From Candidatus Calescibacterium sp. (lineage in GTDB: Bacteria > DRYD01): a DNA stretch of 45,869 bases. Location of the stretch: positions 1 to 45,869 of the forward strand of contig JANXBF010000008.1 of the NCBI GenBank assembly GCA_025057615.1, written 5' to 3'. A program made the translations under genes and the position numbers. Under the pieces are notes generated by a model. The model was not told where the DNA came from. It saw only the letters and a program-made list of their open reading frames with translations, and ran no database searches. Shown here piece after piece: positions 1 to 8,642 of the stretch (positions are counted from its first letter, which is position 1; each line of letters opens with the position of its first letter).

Positions 1-947
1 TTGTTAGTATAGCAAATTTTTTAGGAGAGAAAAGTACAAATAGTAGAACTTTTCATGATGAAGTTGTTGATCTTACTAAATATGGATCTATTCTTATATC
101 AGGTAATAATGTTGATAAAATTCATATTGATTTTTATCCTATTTCTGAAAATCAGCAAATCAATTTATCTGTCGAATATAAAGATAAGAGATTGCCCACT
201 GAGAATTACTATTATTACCTTGTTAAGGAACCAGGATTGACTGTTTCTGTAAACAAAAATGATCTTGTTACTAATGATCAAAATATTATTAACTTTATAA
301 ATAATCAAAATAATAACAATAACCTTAATAATAATATATTACATATTAATTTTAATAATTTTTCTGATGGTATTTATTATAAGGTATTAATAAAGCATGA
401 TGGACATGGTAATCCTATTAGGAGTGTTATCTATAAAACCCGTTACTCGAGAACTTTTATCTATTCAGCTCATGATATTTACATGGGTAGTGATTCTCCT
501 GATAATTTTAACGGAGGTATTATTAATAGTGATATTCTTTTGGTTAGCAGTAAAAATATAAACATACTTGGTCATATAGTTTATGATGAGTTTGACTCTA
601 TTGAGAGTTTTGTGAATTTTGCTGAGGAAAAATCTTTTACTTTTCCGTCTAACTCTAATAGTTATTTAAATGTTATTGCTAATAATGTGATTATAAACTC
701 GAATAGTTTTACTTCTGATAACTATATGATTGTTAATGGTGACTATTTTGCTTTCTTTGATAGCAATAGTGCAACTTATTTAACTAAGAAGGAAATTAAA
801 AGGTTGTATTATTTTGGATCTAATGTATCTTATAGAAGGTATGATCCACTTAACGAGAAAATTCTTTCTGATGATAGAGAGTCAAATAATATTTCGAAGG
901 AATATTTTGCTACATGTAGAATCTTAGGTGTGGAAATACTGAAATGA
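1..947 (+). CDS. Pilus-associated (DUF4900-like) protein, C-terminal part
   Basis: The reading frame is open from base 3, so the gene begins upstream of the window and only its C-terminal ~314 residues are seen. An ORF starting at the TTG at 192 is an artefact of the window edge. The protein is rich in Asn (an N-run near nt 292-340), Ser, Tyr and Phe and looks beta-rich, as in an extracytoplasmic protein. A stretch around nt 505-570 (DNFNGGIINSDILLVSS) followed by a glycine-containing IVYD segment resembles the DUF4900 type found beside type IV pilus genes in Thermotogota and other lineages. I recall this by pattern only. The next genes are a GspF/PilC platform protein and a prepilin-like protein, which supports a minor-pilin or pilus-assembly role. 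Exact function is not known. Confidence 0.6.
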   Translation, partial: VSIANFLGEKSTNSRTFHDEVVDLTKYGSILISGNNVDKIHIDFYPISENQQINLSVEYKDKRLPTENYYYYLVKEPGLTVSVNKNDLVTNDQNIINFINNQNNNNNLNNNILHINFNNFSDGIYYKVLIKHDGHGNPIRSVIYKTRYSRTFIYSAHDIYMGSDSPDNFNGGIINSDILLVSSKNINILGHIVYDEFDSIESFVNFAEEKSFTFPSNSNSYLNVIANNVIINSNSFTSDNYMIVNGDYFAFFDSNSATYLTKKEIKRLYYFGSNVSYRRYDPLNEKILSDDRESNNISKEYFATCRILGVEILK

Positions 948-969
948 AAATTTTTAATTTTTTGACTTT

Positions 970-1989
970 ATGAAGCAACTGAAGTCTAATGATAAGCTGA
1001 CTTTTGTGTTAGTATTAAGATATTTACTTGAAAGTGGAATACCGATTATTCATGCTATTAATATTTTGGAGAAAACTCTATCCAATTATTCCAAATCAAT
1101 TGCTGAGGTTAGAAAGATGGTTAGCAATGGTAACCCTTTGTTTTATTCAATACAAAAATCAAATCTTTTGGGACAGTTTGAAACTTCAATCATAAAAATA
1201 GGTGAGAACACTGAGAACCTTACTTATGCATTAAAAAAGCTTGAAGATTTACTTGTTAAAAGGCAGAATTTAATGCAAAATTTAATTAAGTCTATGATTT
1301 TCCCTCTTATTTTTGTTTCTGTTCTTTCTTTTATAATGATAATATTTAAAAATTTGATAATACCTGCTTTTAATAATTTGTATTTTGACTTGGGTATAGA
1401 AGCTCCATTTGCTTTCAAAATACTTAGTTTTTTAACAAGTATTTTTGATATTAAGGTAATTTTATTTTTAGGTTTTAATATGATTGTAATTTCTTTTATT
1501 ATATATAATCTTTTTAAGTCAAATTTGAAAAGTTTTTACAGGTATGTTTTTATGGTTCCAGTTTTGGGTAAAATTTTTTATAGTGCTTATGTTGCTCTTG
1601 TCTTAAATTTGTGGGCAGTTGCACTTGAAAGCGGATTACCTTATTCTATAACATTCAAGATTTTGGAAGATGAGACTGTTGAACCTTTTTCATCTTTTTT
1701 TGCAAAAATGTATGATAGATCTAAAAGAGGAGAACTTTATGAGATTGTTAATTTTGAAAATATTTTCAAAAGCGTGTATGTTAAACAAATGAATATTGCA
1801 CTTGAGAGTGGGGAGTTACCTTTTACTCTAAAAAAGTTAGCAGAAATGGCTGAAATAGAAGCTAACTCTGCACTGGATACATTTAATAGAATATTGGAAC
1901 CACTCATGGCCACTTTGGCTGGAGCCATCACTGCTATTTTATGTTTATCCATATTTTCTCCCATAATGTATATAATAAGGAGTATATAG
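970..1989 (+). CDS. Short type II secretion/type IV pilus platform protein (GspF/PilC family)
   Basis: GspF/PilC proteins sit in the inner membrane and link the assembly ATPase to pilin polymerisation. The protein has the family's two repeated cytoplasmic helical domains, one near residues 10-100 (LLESGIPIIHAI, then IIKIGENTENL) and one near 215-310 (ALESGLPYSITF, then ALESGELPFTLKKLAEM). Hydrophobic segments lie near residues 110-135, 160-185 and 315-335. At 339 residues it is shorter than the usual ~400 because the N-terminal cytoplasmic extension is missing. The frame is closed just upstream by a stop at 955, so ATG 970 is the first usable start, and it has no clear Shine-Dalgarno. Translation may be coupled to the upstream gene, 22 bases away. 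A second, full-length copy lies at 26833-28107. Confidence 0.88.
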   Translation: MKQLKSNDKLTFVLVLRYLLESGIPIIHAINILEKTLSNYSKSIAEVRKMVSNGNPLFYSIQKSNLLGQFETSIIKIGENTENLTYALKKLEDLLVKRQNLMQNLIKSMIFPLIFVSVLSFIMIIFKNLIIPAFNNLYFDLGIEAPFAFKILSFLTSIFDIKVILFLGFNMIVISFIIYNLFKSNLKSFYRYVFMVPVLGKIFYSAYVALVLNLWAVALESGLPYSITFKILEDETVEPFSSFFAKMYDRSKRGELYEIVNFENIFKSVYVKQMNIALESGELPFTLKKLAEMAEIEANSALDTFNRILEPLMATLAGAITAILCLSIFSPIMYIIRSI

Positions 1990-1991
1990 TA

Positions 1992-2540
1992 ATGAAAAGA
2001 GGTTTTACTCTTATAGAAGTAATGGTTGCTATGGCTCTCGCTTTGCTTCTTATTGTTGTTATTCTTATTTCAACAGTTACTATAAATAAAGTTAGTGTGA
2101 AACTTTATAAAAAGTATGAAATATCGTTGAAATCAAAAATTTTTCTTAATAAGATAACAAAAGATTTGAATAAAAATAATCCTCCTTTTTCGGGTAAAAA
2201 CCCGATTATAAGCCTTAACAGTAACAGTATAGAATTTTATTCTGTGAGAATAGCTTCTTCCAATTCTAATCCTGAGCCAACAATTGTTAACATAATTGTG
2301 AACTCGAGTAATGTAAATAATGGTGTTAGTTATGTTGTTGATAAGAAGGAATATAGCTTAAATGGAAGTGTTTTAGAGGATAGGAGGTATACTTTTTTCA
2401 TTGAAAGTCAAGCATCAAAATTTGAGTTTTATAACCTTCAAAATGTCGTTATAAGAATATACCTTAAAAATCAGTTTAACTTCAGGAATCAAAAGCATGA
2501 GATATACTACAAAGTTGATGTTCCTGTAAATATACAATGA
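1992..2540 (+). CDS. Type IV prepilin-like protein (PilW/GspJ-type minor pseudopilin)
   Basis: The N-terminus MKRGFTLIEVMVAMALALLL is a textbook class III signal: a short basic leader, prepilin peptidase cleavage after Gly4, Phe+1, Glu+5, then a hydrophobic helix. The remaining ~150 residues are polar and beta-rich (182 in total), as in minor pilins. ATG 1992 is chosen over upstream in-frame codons because it places this signal at the N-terminus and is preceded by AAGGAG at about 1977-1982. The gene starts three bases after the GspF-like gene stops and overlaps the next gene by four bases (ATGA), so all are co-translated. Which minor-pilin class it belongs to cannot be told by eye. Confidence 0.85.
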   Translation: MKRGFTLIEVMVAMALALLLIVVILISTVTINKVSVKLYKKYEISLKSKIFLNKITKDLNKNNPPFSGKNPIISLNSNSIEFYSVRIASSNSNPEPTIVNIIVNSSNVNNGVSYVVDKKEYSLNGSVLEDRRYTFFIESQASKFEFYNLQNVVIRIYLKNQFNFRNQKHEIYYKVDVPVNIQ

Positions 2541-3709
2541 AAATAAATGTCAATAGAAAGATTTATAATAATATAACTAACGGATATTTATGGATTTTCA
2601 ATGATGAAATAAAGAAAAGTGATTTGAAGGATGGAGATATAGTAAGTTTATATTATAATGATAAATTTTTATGTAAAGCTTATTATAATTCTAAGTCGAA
2701 AATATCTTATAGAGTTATTAGTTTTGAAAACAGAGAATTGGATGTTAATTTTTGGTATGAAAAGTTGTGTAAATTATATGAATACAAATCCCAATTTTAT
2801 GGTGGTAATTTTAGGTTGGTTTACTCTGAGGGGGATTTTTTACCTGGTTTAATTATTGATTTATTTACAACTCTGGATAGTAAAAAAGTTGTTGTTTGCA
2901 TGTTATTGACATTGGGTATAGAAAATCAGAAAGAAAACATATTCAGGGCTTTGAAAAAAATGGGGATTGATTGTATAATAGATAGAAGTGACAGTAATTT
3001 GAGAAAATTAGAAGGATTGGAACTCAGAAGAAGGATAGAATATGGAAAAATAGAGTTGCCATTTACTGTCAGTATTGATGATATATATTTTTTAATAGAT
3101 CCTCTTAATGGGCAAAAAACGGGTTTTTATTTTGATCAGACTGAAAATAGAAGATTCCTTAAAAATATTTCAAAAGGTTCTGTTGTTCTTGATGTTTTCA
3201 GTTATATAGGATCTTTTTCTCTATATGCTTTAAAGTATGGTGCAAAGTTTGTTGAAATGATTGACGAATCTTCTTTTGCTTCTAATATTGTTCCTCAAAT
3301 AATGAAGTTGAATGGTTTCCAAGATAGATATATTTTCCATATGGATAACGCTTTTCATAAGTTGAGAGAGTTAAGTAATTTGGGTCGTGAGTTTTCTATT
3401 GTTGTTGTGGATCCTCCCTCTTTTACTAAAACAAAAGATAAAATCCAAAATGCTCTAAAAGCTTATTTTGATATTAATTATTTTGGTTTAAAACTTGTTA
3501 AAAATGAAGGGTACTTTATTACTTCATCATGTTCACAAAAAATAAGGGAAAATGATTTGTTAAATGTTATAAGAGAAGCTTTACATAAACAAAAGTACTT
3601 TGGCAAACTAATATATAGAGGTGGACAATCTTTAGATCATCCTATAAATGTCTCAATGGAGGAAACTGAATATCTCAAATTCTTTGTATTTCAAATTAAT
3701 AAGCAATGA
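2537..3709 (+). CDS. rlmI: Class I SAM-dependent rRNA methyltransferase, RlmI-like
   Basis: The 390-residue length and layout match the RlmI/YccW family, which makes 5-methylcytosine in 23S rRNA. An N-terminal PUA-like region (about 1-75) precedes a central domain and a Rossmann methyltransferase fold. Motif I is VLDVFSYIGSFSLYA near residue 216 and motif IV is VVVDPPSFTK near residue 290. A Cys after the SSCSQ turn near residue 330 fits the catalytic region of this family. The segment GQKTGFYFDQTENR before motif I is also typical. The start overlaps the prepilin gene by ATGA, and the stop overlaps the next gene the same way. The exact target base is an inference from family. Confidence 0.85.
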   Translation: MKINVNRKIYNNITNGYLWIFNDEIKKSDLKDGDIVSLYYNDKFLCKAYYNSKSKISYRVISFENRELDVNFWYEKLCKLYEYKSQFYGGNFRLVYSEGDFLPGLIIDLFTTLDSKKVVVCMLLTLGIENQKENIFRALKKMGIDCIIDRSDSNLRKLEGLELRRRIEYGKIELPFTVSIDDIYFLIDPLNGQKTGFYFDQTENRRFLKNISKGSVVLDVFSYIGSFSLYALKYGAKFVEMIDESSFASNIVPQIMKLNGFQDRYIFHMDNAFHKLRELSNLGREFSIVVVDPPSFTKTKDKIQNALKAYFDINYFGLKLVKNEGYFITSSCSQKIRENDLLNVIREALHKQKYFGKLIYRGGQSLDHPINVSMEETEYLKFFVFQINKQ

Positions 3710-4620
3710 ACAAGGGTATTGTTATATTTGCAGATTTTGATGATAACGATGCAAGGATTTTGTTCGATAAGGTAAAATCTATGAGTATAAATTCCATTTT
3801 TATTGATACCAAGAGATTGTCTGTTGATTATGATATTTTTATTGAAATGGAGAAATTGAGATTTTGGGGTTCTAATGCTGATAGATACAGTTATTTTGTT
3901 AGGGCGATAAACCTTGTTCCTCTGAATCCTTTTTCTTTTACTGATACTAAAAAATTTTCAGAATATAGGAATTATTATTCTCTTATGTTTTCTTTTCTGG
4001 AGATTTTACATAGTAGGGGGGTAAAAGTTGTCAATCCTCCGTCTACTTTTTGGTGCCATTATTTTAAGCCATATACCTACTTTTTGGCTAAAAATTGTGG
4101 AATGGATGTGCCTATTACATTTGTTACCCCTTCTTTTAGAGAGATATATAGAATATATAAGGATTCGAAGGCTTTAGGTAAAAAATTTGTCTTTAAACCT
4201 ATTGCAGGAGGAAAAACTGTTAAAGTCTTAGATGACCAGAATATTGAGGATTTTAAAATTTCCACTGAAGTTTATATTTTCCAAGAATTAATCTATGGTC
4301 AAAATTTTCGTGTTTTCACCTTGAATAATGAATACTTGTGTTCTTTTTCATTGGATTATGATGTGCAGAAATCGATAGATTACAGAGATTTGGATCCTGT
4401 TCAGGTTAAAGTGAAGCATATAGAGATAGATAGTAAAATAAAAACTGTTGCTTCTTTGTTATCTTCTAAGATAGGTCTTAAATTTGCAGGGATTGATTTC
4501 ATTTTAAACGAAAACGGGTGCTATTTTTTGGATATAAACCCTGCTCCAATGTTTGTTGGTTTTGAACATCATTCAGGATTTCCAATTATGGAAAAAATAA
4601 TAAACTACTTATGTAGTTAA
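3706..4620 (+). CDS. ATP-grasp ligase, RimK/glutathione-synthetase-like
   Basis: This 304-residue protein has an ATP-grasp fold. The lysine-bearing strand KKFVFKPIAGG near residue 160 is followed by VYIFQELIYGQNFRVF, where an acidic residue contacts adenine. The metal-binding end is FAGIDFILNENGCYFLDINPAP near 258-280, with the expected Asp and Asn ligands. This architecture joins a carboxylate to an amine or thiol through an acyl-phosphate, as in RimK, glutathione synthetase and lysine-biosynthesis LysX. The substrate cannot be told from sequence. The gene is the last of the ATGA-linked + strand operon, and its last 12 bases overlap the convergent SDR gene. Confidence 0.8.
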   Translation: MNKGIVIFADFDDNDARILFDKVKSMSINSIFIDTKRLSVDYDIFIEMEKLRFWGSNADRYSYFVRAINLVPLNPFSFTDTKKFSEYRNYYSLMFSFLEILHSRGVKVVNPPSTFWCHYFKPYTYFLAKNCGMDVPITFVTPSFREIYRIYKDSKALGKKFVFKPIAGGKTVKVLDDQNIEDFKISTEVYIFQELIYGQNFRVFTLNNEYLCSFSLDYDVQKSIDYRDLDPVQVKVKHIEIDSKIKTVASLLSSKIGLKFAGIDFILNENGCYFLDINPAPMFVGFEHHSGFPIMEKIINYLCS

Positions 4621-5376
4621 TCCTCCGTCAAATGTGAAGTGCTGACCTGTTATGTATGTATTATCTTCAGATAGAAGGAATGAGGCAAATTTTGCCAGTT
4701 CTGATGCTTGTGCTATTCTGTTTAATGGTATTGTTTTTTCTATCGAATTTTTAAATTCTTCGTGGTTTATTCCTAAGATTTCGGACTGTTTTTTTATGAA
4801 TTCTTGAAGTCTTTCTGTATAAATGTATCCTGGAGCCAAGGTGTTAATCAGAATATTTTTTTCCGCTGTTTCTAAAGCTATTGTTTTTAGAGCGTTTACT
4901 AATCCCAGTCTTAAGCTGTTTGAGATACACATATTTTTCATTGGTCTAATTGTTGTAAAAGAAGTTATGGCTAATATTCGTGGATATTTTGATTTTTCAA
5001 GATATTTTATCATCTCTTTGATTATTCTTAGCGGAGCTAGGAACATAGTGTTGAAATACTCCATCCATTCTTGTTCCGATATGTTTATGAATGGTTTTAT
5101 TGGAGGTCCACCATAGTTTAATAATATTGAATCTACATATCCATAATTATCTATTATTTCGGTAAGATTTTTGATAAAGGAATCTTCTTTTATATCTCCT
5201 GGTAGTTCTATGACTTTGAAATCGTTTTCTTTGAGTTGTTGTGTTGCATTATGAGGGTTTCTTGAGTTTAGGATTATGGTGTACCCTTTTTTAGCCATTT
5301 CAATTGCTATGGCGAATCCAATTCCTTTGGAACCTCCTGTGATCAGACAGAGTTTTTCCTGGCCAAAATTTTTCAT
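4609..5376 (-). CDS. Divergent SDR-family oxidoreductase lacking the YxxxK motif
   Basis: The 255-residue Rossmann protein has the cofactor loop TGGSKGIG at residues 13-20, an NYGG turn at 87-90 and a C-terminal FDGG, as in FabG-type short-chain dehydrogenases. The catalytic serine is present (S139 in AITSF), but the Tyr and Lys of YxxxK are replaced: the segment reads SNSLR, with S152 and R156 where Tyr and Lys would be. This matches a known atypical SDR subgroup related to 3-oxoacyl-ACP reductase whose members keep a SN-x-x-R signature and lack the standard tetrad. The substrate is unknown. The start has a GGAG-type ribosome site about 8 bases upstream. It lies 12 bases after the Fe-S oxidoreductase gene and may be cotranscribed with it. 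Confidence 0.82.
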   Translation of the reverse strand: MKNFGQEKLCLITGGSKGIGFAIAIEMAKKGYTIILNSRNPHNATQQLKENDFKVIELPGDIKEDSFIKNLTEIIDNYGYVDSILLNYGGPPIKPFINISEQEWMEYFNTMFLAPLRIIKEMIKYLEKSKYPRILAITSFTTIRPMKNMCISNSLRLGLVNALKTIALETAEKNILINTLAPGYIYTERLQEFIKKQSEILGINHEEFKNSIEKTIPLNRIAQASELAKFASFLLSEDNTYITGQHFTFDGGLTT

Positions 5377-5388
5377 ATTATTTTTCTC

Positions 5389-7263
5389 CTATTGGGTTTC
5401 TATCCATTCGGTTATGTCTCTTATGTGTACTTGATTTTTTAGACCTTTGGTATTTACTGCATCCTGTAGCATTAGCAGACAGAATGGGCAAGCGGTAGCT
5501 ATATTATTTGATACTTTTATTGCTTGTTCTAATCTTTTATGGTTTATTTTGGGATATTCTTTTTTTTCTAGCCAATACATTCCACCTCCTGCTCCACAAC
5601 AAAAAGAATTTGATTTATTATTTTCCATTTCTTTAATATTATAACCTTTTAGGGCATCTCGCGGTTCTTGAATAATACCGTTTTGCCTTCCTAAATAACA
5701 TGGATCATGAAATGTTATGTTATCCTTTTGTTTTTTTGTTTTAATTATCCCTTTTTTGATCAGTTCTGACAATATTTGTGAATGGTGATATATTTGTGGT
5801 TTGAAGTTGGTATCTATTTGTGGGTACTCGTTTTTTATACTATTGTAGCAATGTGGACATGATGTTATTATTTTTTTGTTATATTTTTTAAGGAGTTCTA
5901 TATTTTTTTCTGCCAAGATTTGAAATAGGTATTCGTTTCCTATTCTTCTTGCTGGGTCTCCTGTACAGTTTTCATTTTTAAGAATTCCAATGTTTATATT
6001 TGCTTGGTTTAAAATGTTTGCTAGTTTTATTGCTATTTTTTGTGCTTGTTCATTGAAGCTAGTTGCGCATCCTACCCAGTATATATAGTCAACATCTTCA
6101 TTGGCATTTTCTATAATTTTCACGTTTTTTGCATGTTTTGTCCAGTCTAATCTGTTTGATGTTGTTCCTTTGAATGGATGGTTTCTTATTTCTATTGAGT
6201 TGAGTGTTTCCTGAAGTTGTAGTGGTAGTTCTCCCTGTTCCATAACCAAATTTCTTCTTAAATCTATTATTTTCTTTAGTGGGTTTATGAGCACGGGACA
6301 TGAGTTATAGCAAGCTCCACAAGTGGTGCAACTCCATATGCTTTCAGATTTTATGTAGTTATCTATTATTTTTTGGGGAGTACCATTGATTTTGAATTCA
6401 TCAATATTATCTAATAGTTTTACGAGTATTGATTTGGGTGATAGAGGCTGATTTGATATAAAAGCTGGGCAAGCTTCTTGACACCTACCACATTCTGTGC
6501 AACTGAAAATTTCAATAAAATCTTTAAATCCTATCTGTTTTACAGTTTCTATACCTAGAGAGTTTTCAAAATTGAATTTGGTTGAGTCTATTGTTTTTAT
6601 GGTGAAGTCTTTTTCTTCCGTATTTATAATGTTTATTGGTGCAAGTAAGGTATGAAATAGTTTTCCTTTATCTATTTTAGAAAGGAGAATATAAAGTGAA
6701 GTTATCCAGGTCACTCCAAAGAAGATCTGGAAAAGAATACTTTTTGGTATTCTAAAATAGTTATCTATAGCAAATAGTAAAGGTGTTGTTGAGTCAAATG
6801 AAAAATATGAAAAAAATGTCAGTGCTAGAATGTTAATGAATAAAAGGATGTGATAAATGAAGTATCTGTCTTTAGTTGAAGAAATTATTATTCTTGGTAC
6901 TTTTAGAACATATCTTCTTAATATTGCTAAAATTATACCTACTAATCCGAGAATTAATATTAAATCCAGAATCCACTGGATTACTTTAGGAAACAAAAGA
7001 AATATTGGTGATATTATGAAGAATAGTCCAAAAATAAACAATGAACTGTGCATTAGCTTCGTTCTAAAATTTGAAATCCTTATTTGTAAGATAATATGTT
7101 TAATGATGTTTGATATGAAATTTTTTTTATCTACTTTTTGTAATATTGGTTGTTGATCTGTTATTTTGGTATAAAATTCTTTGAATAAATTTATTTTTCT
7201 AAATGATAAGTATATGGTTAAAAACCATCCTATTAGATAAAGCAAAGAGAAAAGAGAATACAT
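5389..7263 (-). CDS. Membrane (Fe-S) oxidoreductase, HdrD/GlpC-like with NarI-like N-terminus (putative ETF:menaquinone oxidoreductase)
   Basis: Hydrophobic helices occupy the first ~210 residues, with His residues near several of them, as expected of a heme b membrane domain. Two 4Fe-4S motifs follow, CTECGRCQEACP (about residue 253) and CTTCGACYNSCP (about 310), with the last Cys of each in the CP context. Two CCG domains follow: VGCATS (about 398) and SCPHCYN (about 470), then HDPCYLG (about 521) and FCCGAGGG (about 556). This is the build of heterodisulfide-reductase-like oxidoreductases proposed to carry electrons from ETF to menaquinone in syntrophs and metal reducers. Assigning that role here rests on family knowledge and on the acyl-CoA dehydrogenase at 22.8 kb. 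No etf genes are in the window. The upstream gene stops two bases before the ATG. Confidence 0.88.
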   Translation of the reverse strand: MYSLFSLLYLIGWFLTIYLSFRKINLFKEFYTKITDQQPILQKVDKKNFISNIIKHIILQIRISNFRTKLMHSSLFIFGLFFIISPIFLLFPKVIQWILDLILILGLVGIILAILRRYVLKVPRIIISSTKDRYFIYHILLFINILALTFFSYFSFDSTTPLLFAIDNYFRIPKSILFQIFFGVTWITSLYILLSKIDKGKLFHTLLAPINIINTEEKDFTIKTIDSTKFNFENSLGIETVKQIGFKDFIEIFSCTECGRCQEACPAFISNQPLSPKSILVKLLDNIDEFKINGTPQKIIDNYIKSESIWSCTTCGACYNSCPVLINPLKKIIDLRRNLVMEQGELPLQLQETLNSIEIRNHPFKGTTSNRLDWTKHAKNVKIIENANEDVDYIYWVGCATSFNEQAQKIAIKLANILNQANINIGILKNENCTGDPARRIGNEYLFQILAEKNIELLKKYNKKIITSCPHCYNSIKNEYPQIDTNFKPQIYHHSQILSELIKKGIIKTKKQKDNITFHDPCYLGRQNGIIQEPRDALKGYNIKEMENNKSNSFCCGAGGGMYWLEKKEYPKINHKRLEQAIKVSNNIATACPFCLLMLQDAVNTKGLKNQVHIRDITEWIETQ

Positions 7264-7265
7264 TT

Positions 7266-8642
7266 TTATTTATCTATTTCAATGTTATTATCTAATTCCC
7301 TTTTGATTATCTTTTTTATAAATCTTATTGCTTGATTTATTGTTCTTATTTTGTTAAAAATATACATTTTGTTTATAATTTTTGTTATTTCTTTTATTTT
7401 TTCTAGCTTCAAATCTTTGTTGAAGTAGTACTTGGCTATTGACTTTATAAAAGGAGGATTAATTTTTAATTGGTTAATAAAAAGTTTTTTGAATACTTTT
7501 TTAAGAATGAATTTAAGATGTAAACTATTGGTTTTAAAAAGCAAAAAGATTAGTAATATAAATATATCGACTTCTTTATGTTTGTAATACAGATCAATGG
7601 ATAGTCTTTTTAAATATTTTGGTTTTATTTCTTTTTTTTCTTCATCAAGTACTATTTTCCATATTTCTGATAGTTTATGAACATTTTGGGATATGACGTG
7701 GTTATATTTGTTATTAACTATAAAATTTTTGGCAATTAAAAATGAAAAAATAACTTTGTTTTTATCATAGTTAATCTTTATTTTGTTTTTTTGATTATTG
7801 AAGAATTTTTCGAAGCTTATTATTGATTTTCTTAGGAATTTTAAATCTTTTATTAAATTGTCGATGTTTTGTTTACTTTCTAATTCTAGCAGATTTATTG
7901 GGTCAAATTTGAGATTTACAAATTCTTCAAATATTTTATCAAATTTTTTTTCTTGGTTTATTCTTTTAAGTTCGTTAAATACTCTGTTTATTGATAATAG
8001 ATTGATGTACTTTAGTGAGTTTTTGATTAATTCATGTGTTAGGGGGTCAATATTAAGATTTAGTCTTACTTTGTATTTAAGTAGCCTGTATATCCTTGTT
8101 GGATCATCTATAAACGAGTTTTTATGTAATACTCTTGTAACTTGATTTATTAAATCTTTATATCCTCCAAATAGGTCTATTATTTCAAACATTATATCTG
8201 GATGGTTAGTTTTTCTTTTGAATAGAATGGTATTTATTGTTATGTCTCTTCTTATTAGATCTTCTGTAATATTACTTGTATTTTTGACTATTGGTAATGA
8301 GGCTGGATATGGATAGTATTCGCTTCTTGCTGTTATTAGATCAAGAGTTATTCCATTTTTAAGCACTATTTTTGCTGTCAAAAAATTTTGATGGAAATAT
8401 TTTTCTTTAATTAGCTCTCTGAATTTTTCCGAGATTATTAAGAATATTTTTTCTACTGGTTCAAAAAAAATAATATCTATTTCATTTGTTTTTAGTTTTT
8501 TTTTGTAGAAGTATAGATCTCTGGGTATTCCTCCTACAAATCCCCACTCTATCGATTCGCAATTCAAAGTTTCTATAAACTCAATTAAAGACTTTATTTT
8601 ACTTAAAGTTTTGTATTCAAAAATATTTTCTAATAAGATCAT
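7266..8642 (-). CDS. cca: tRNA nucleotidyltransferase / poly(A) polymerase family (CCA-adding type)
   Basis: The class II nucleotidyltransferase head is clear: GFVGGIPRD at residues 34-42, NEIDIIF at 53-59, RRDITINTILF near 130 and DPTRIYRLLKY near 165. These correspond to motifs A, C and D, which bind nucleotide and position the tRNA 3' end. The rest (to 458) is helical and Lys/Ile-rich, as in the family's tail. The first acid of the metal-binding D-x-D is Glu54 here, while Asp56 is kept. CCA-adding activity is likely because the window's tRNA-Leu gene lacks an encoded CCA, but A-adding-only or poly(A) activity cannot be excluded. The gene overlaps the upstream LptC-like gene by four bases. 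Confidence 0.85.
   Translation of the reverse strand: MILLENIFEYKTLSKIKSLIEFIETLNCESIEWGFVGGIPRDLYFYKKKLKTNEIDIIFFEPVEKIFLIISEKFRELIKEKYFHQNFLTAKIVLKNGITLDLITARSEYYPYPASLPIVKNTSNITEDLIRRDITINTILFKRKTNHPDIMFEIIDLFGGYKDLINQVTRVLHKNSFIDDPTRIYRLLKYKVRLNLNIDPLTHELIKNSLKYINLLSINRVFNELKRINQEKKFDKIFEEFVNLKFDPINLLELESKQNIDNLIKDLKFLRKSIISFEKFFNNQKNKIKINYDKNKVIFSFLIAKNFIVNNKYNHVISQNVHKLSEIWKIVLDEEKKEIKPKYLKRLSIDLYYKHKEVDIFILLIFLLFKTNSLHLKFILKKVFKKLFINQLKINPPFIKSIAKYYFNKDLKLEKIKEITKIINKMYIFNKIRTINQAIRFIKKIIKRELDNNIEIDK

Noticed and set aside
6857-7156. 99-residue + strand frame opposite the Fe-S oxidoreductase
   Set aside because: It lies fully inside a well-supported gene on the other strand, has no ribosome site, and its composition is the mirror of the membrane helices.
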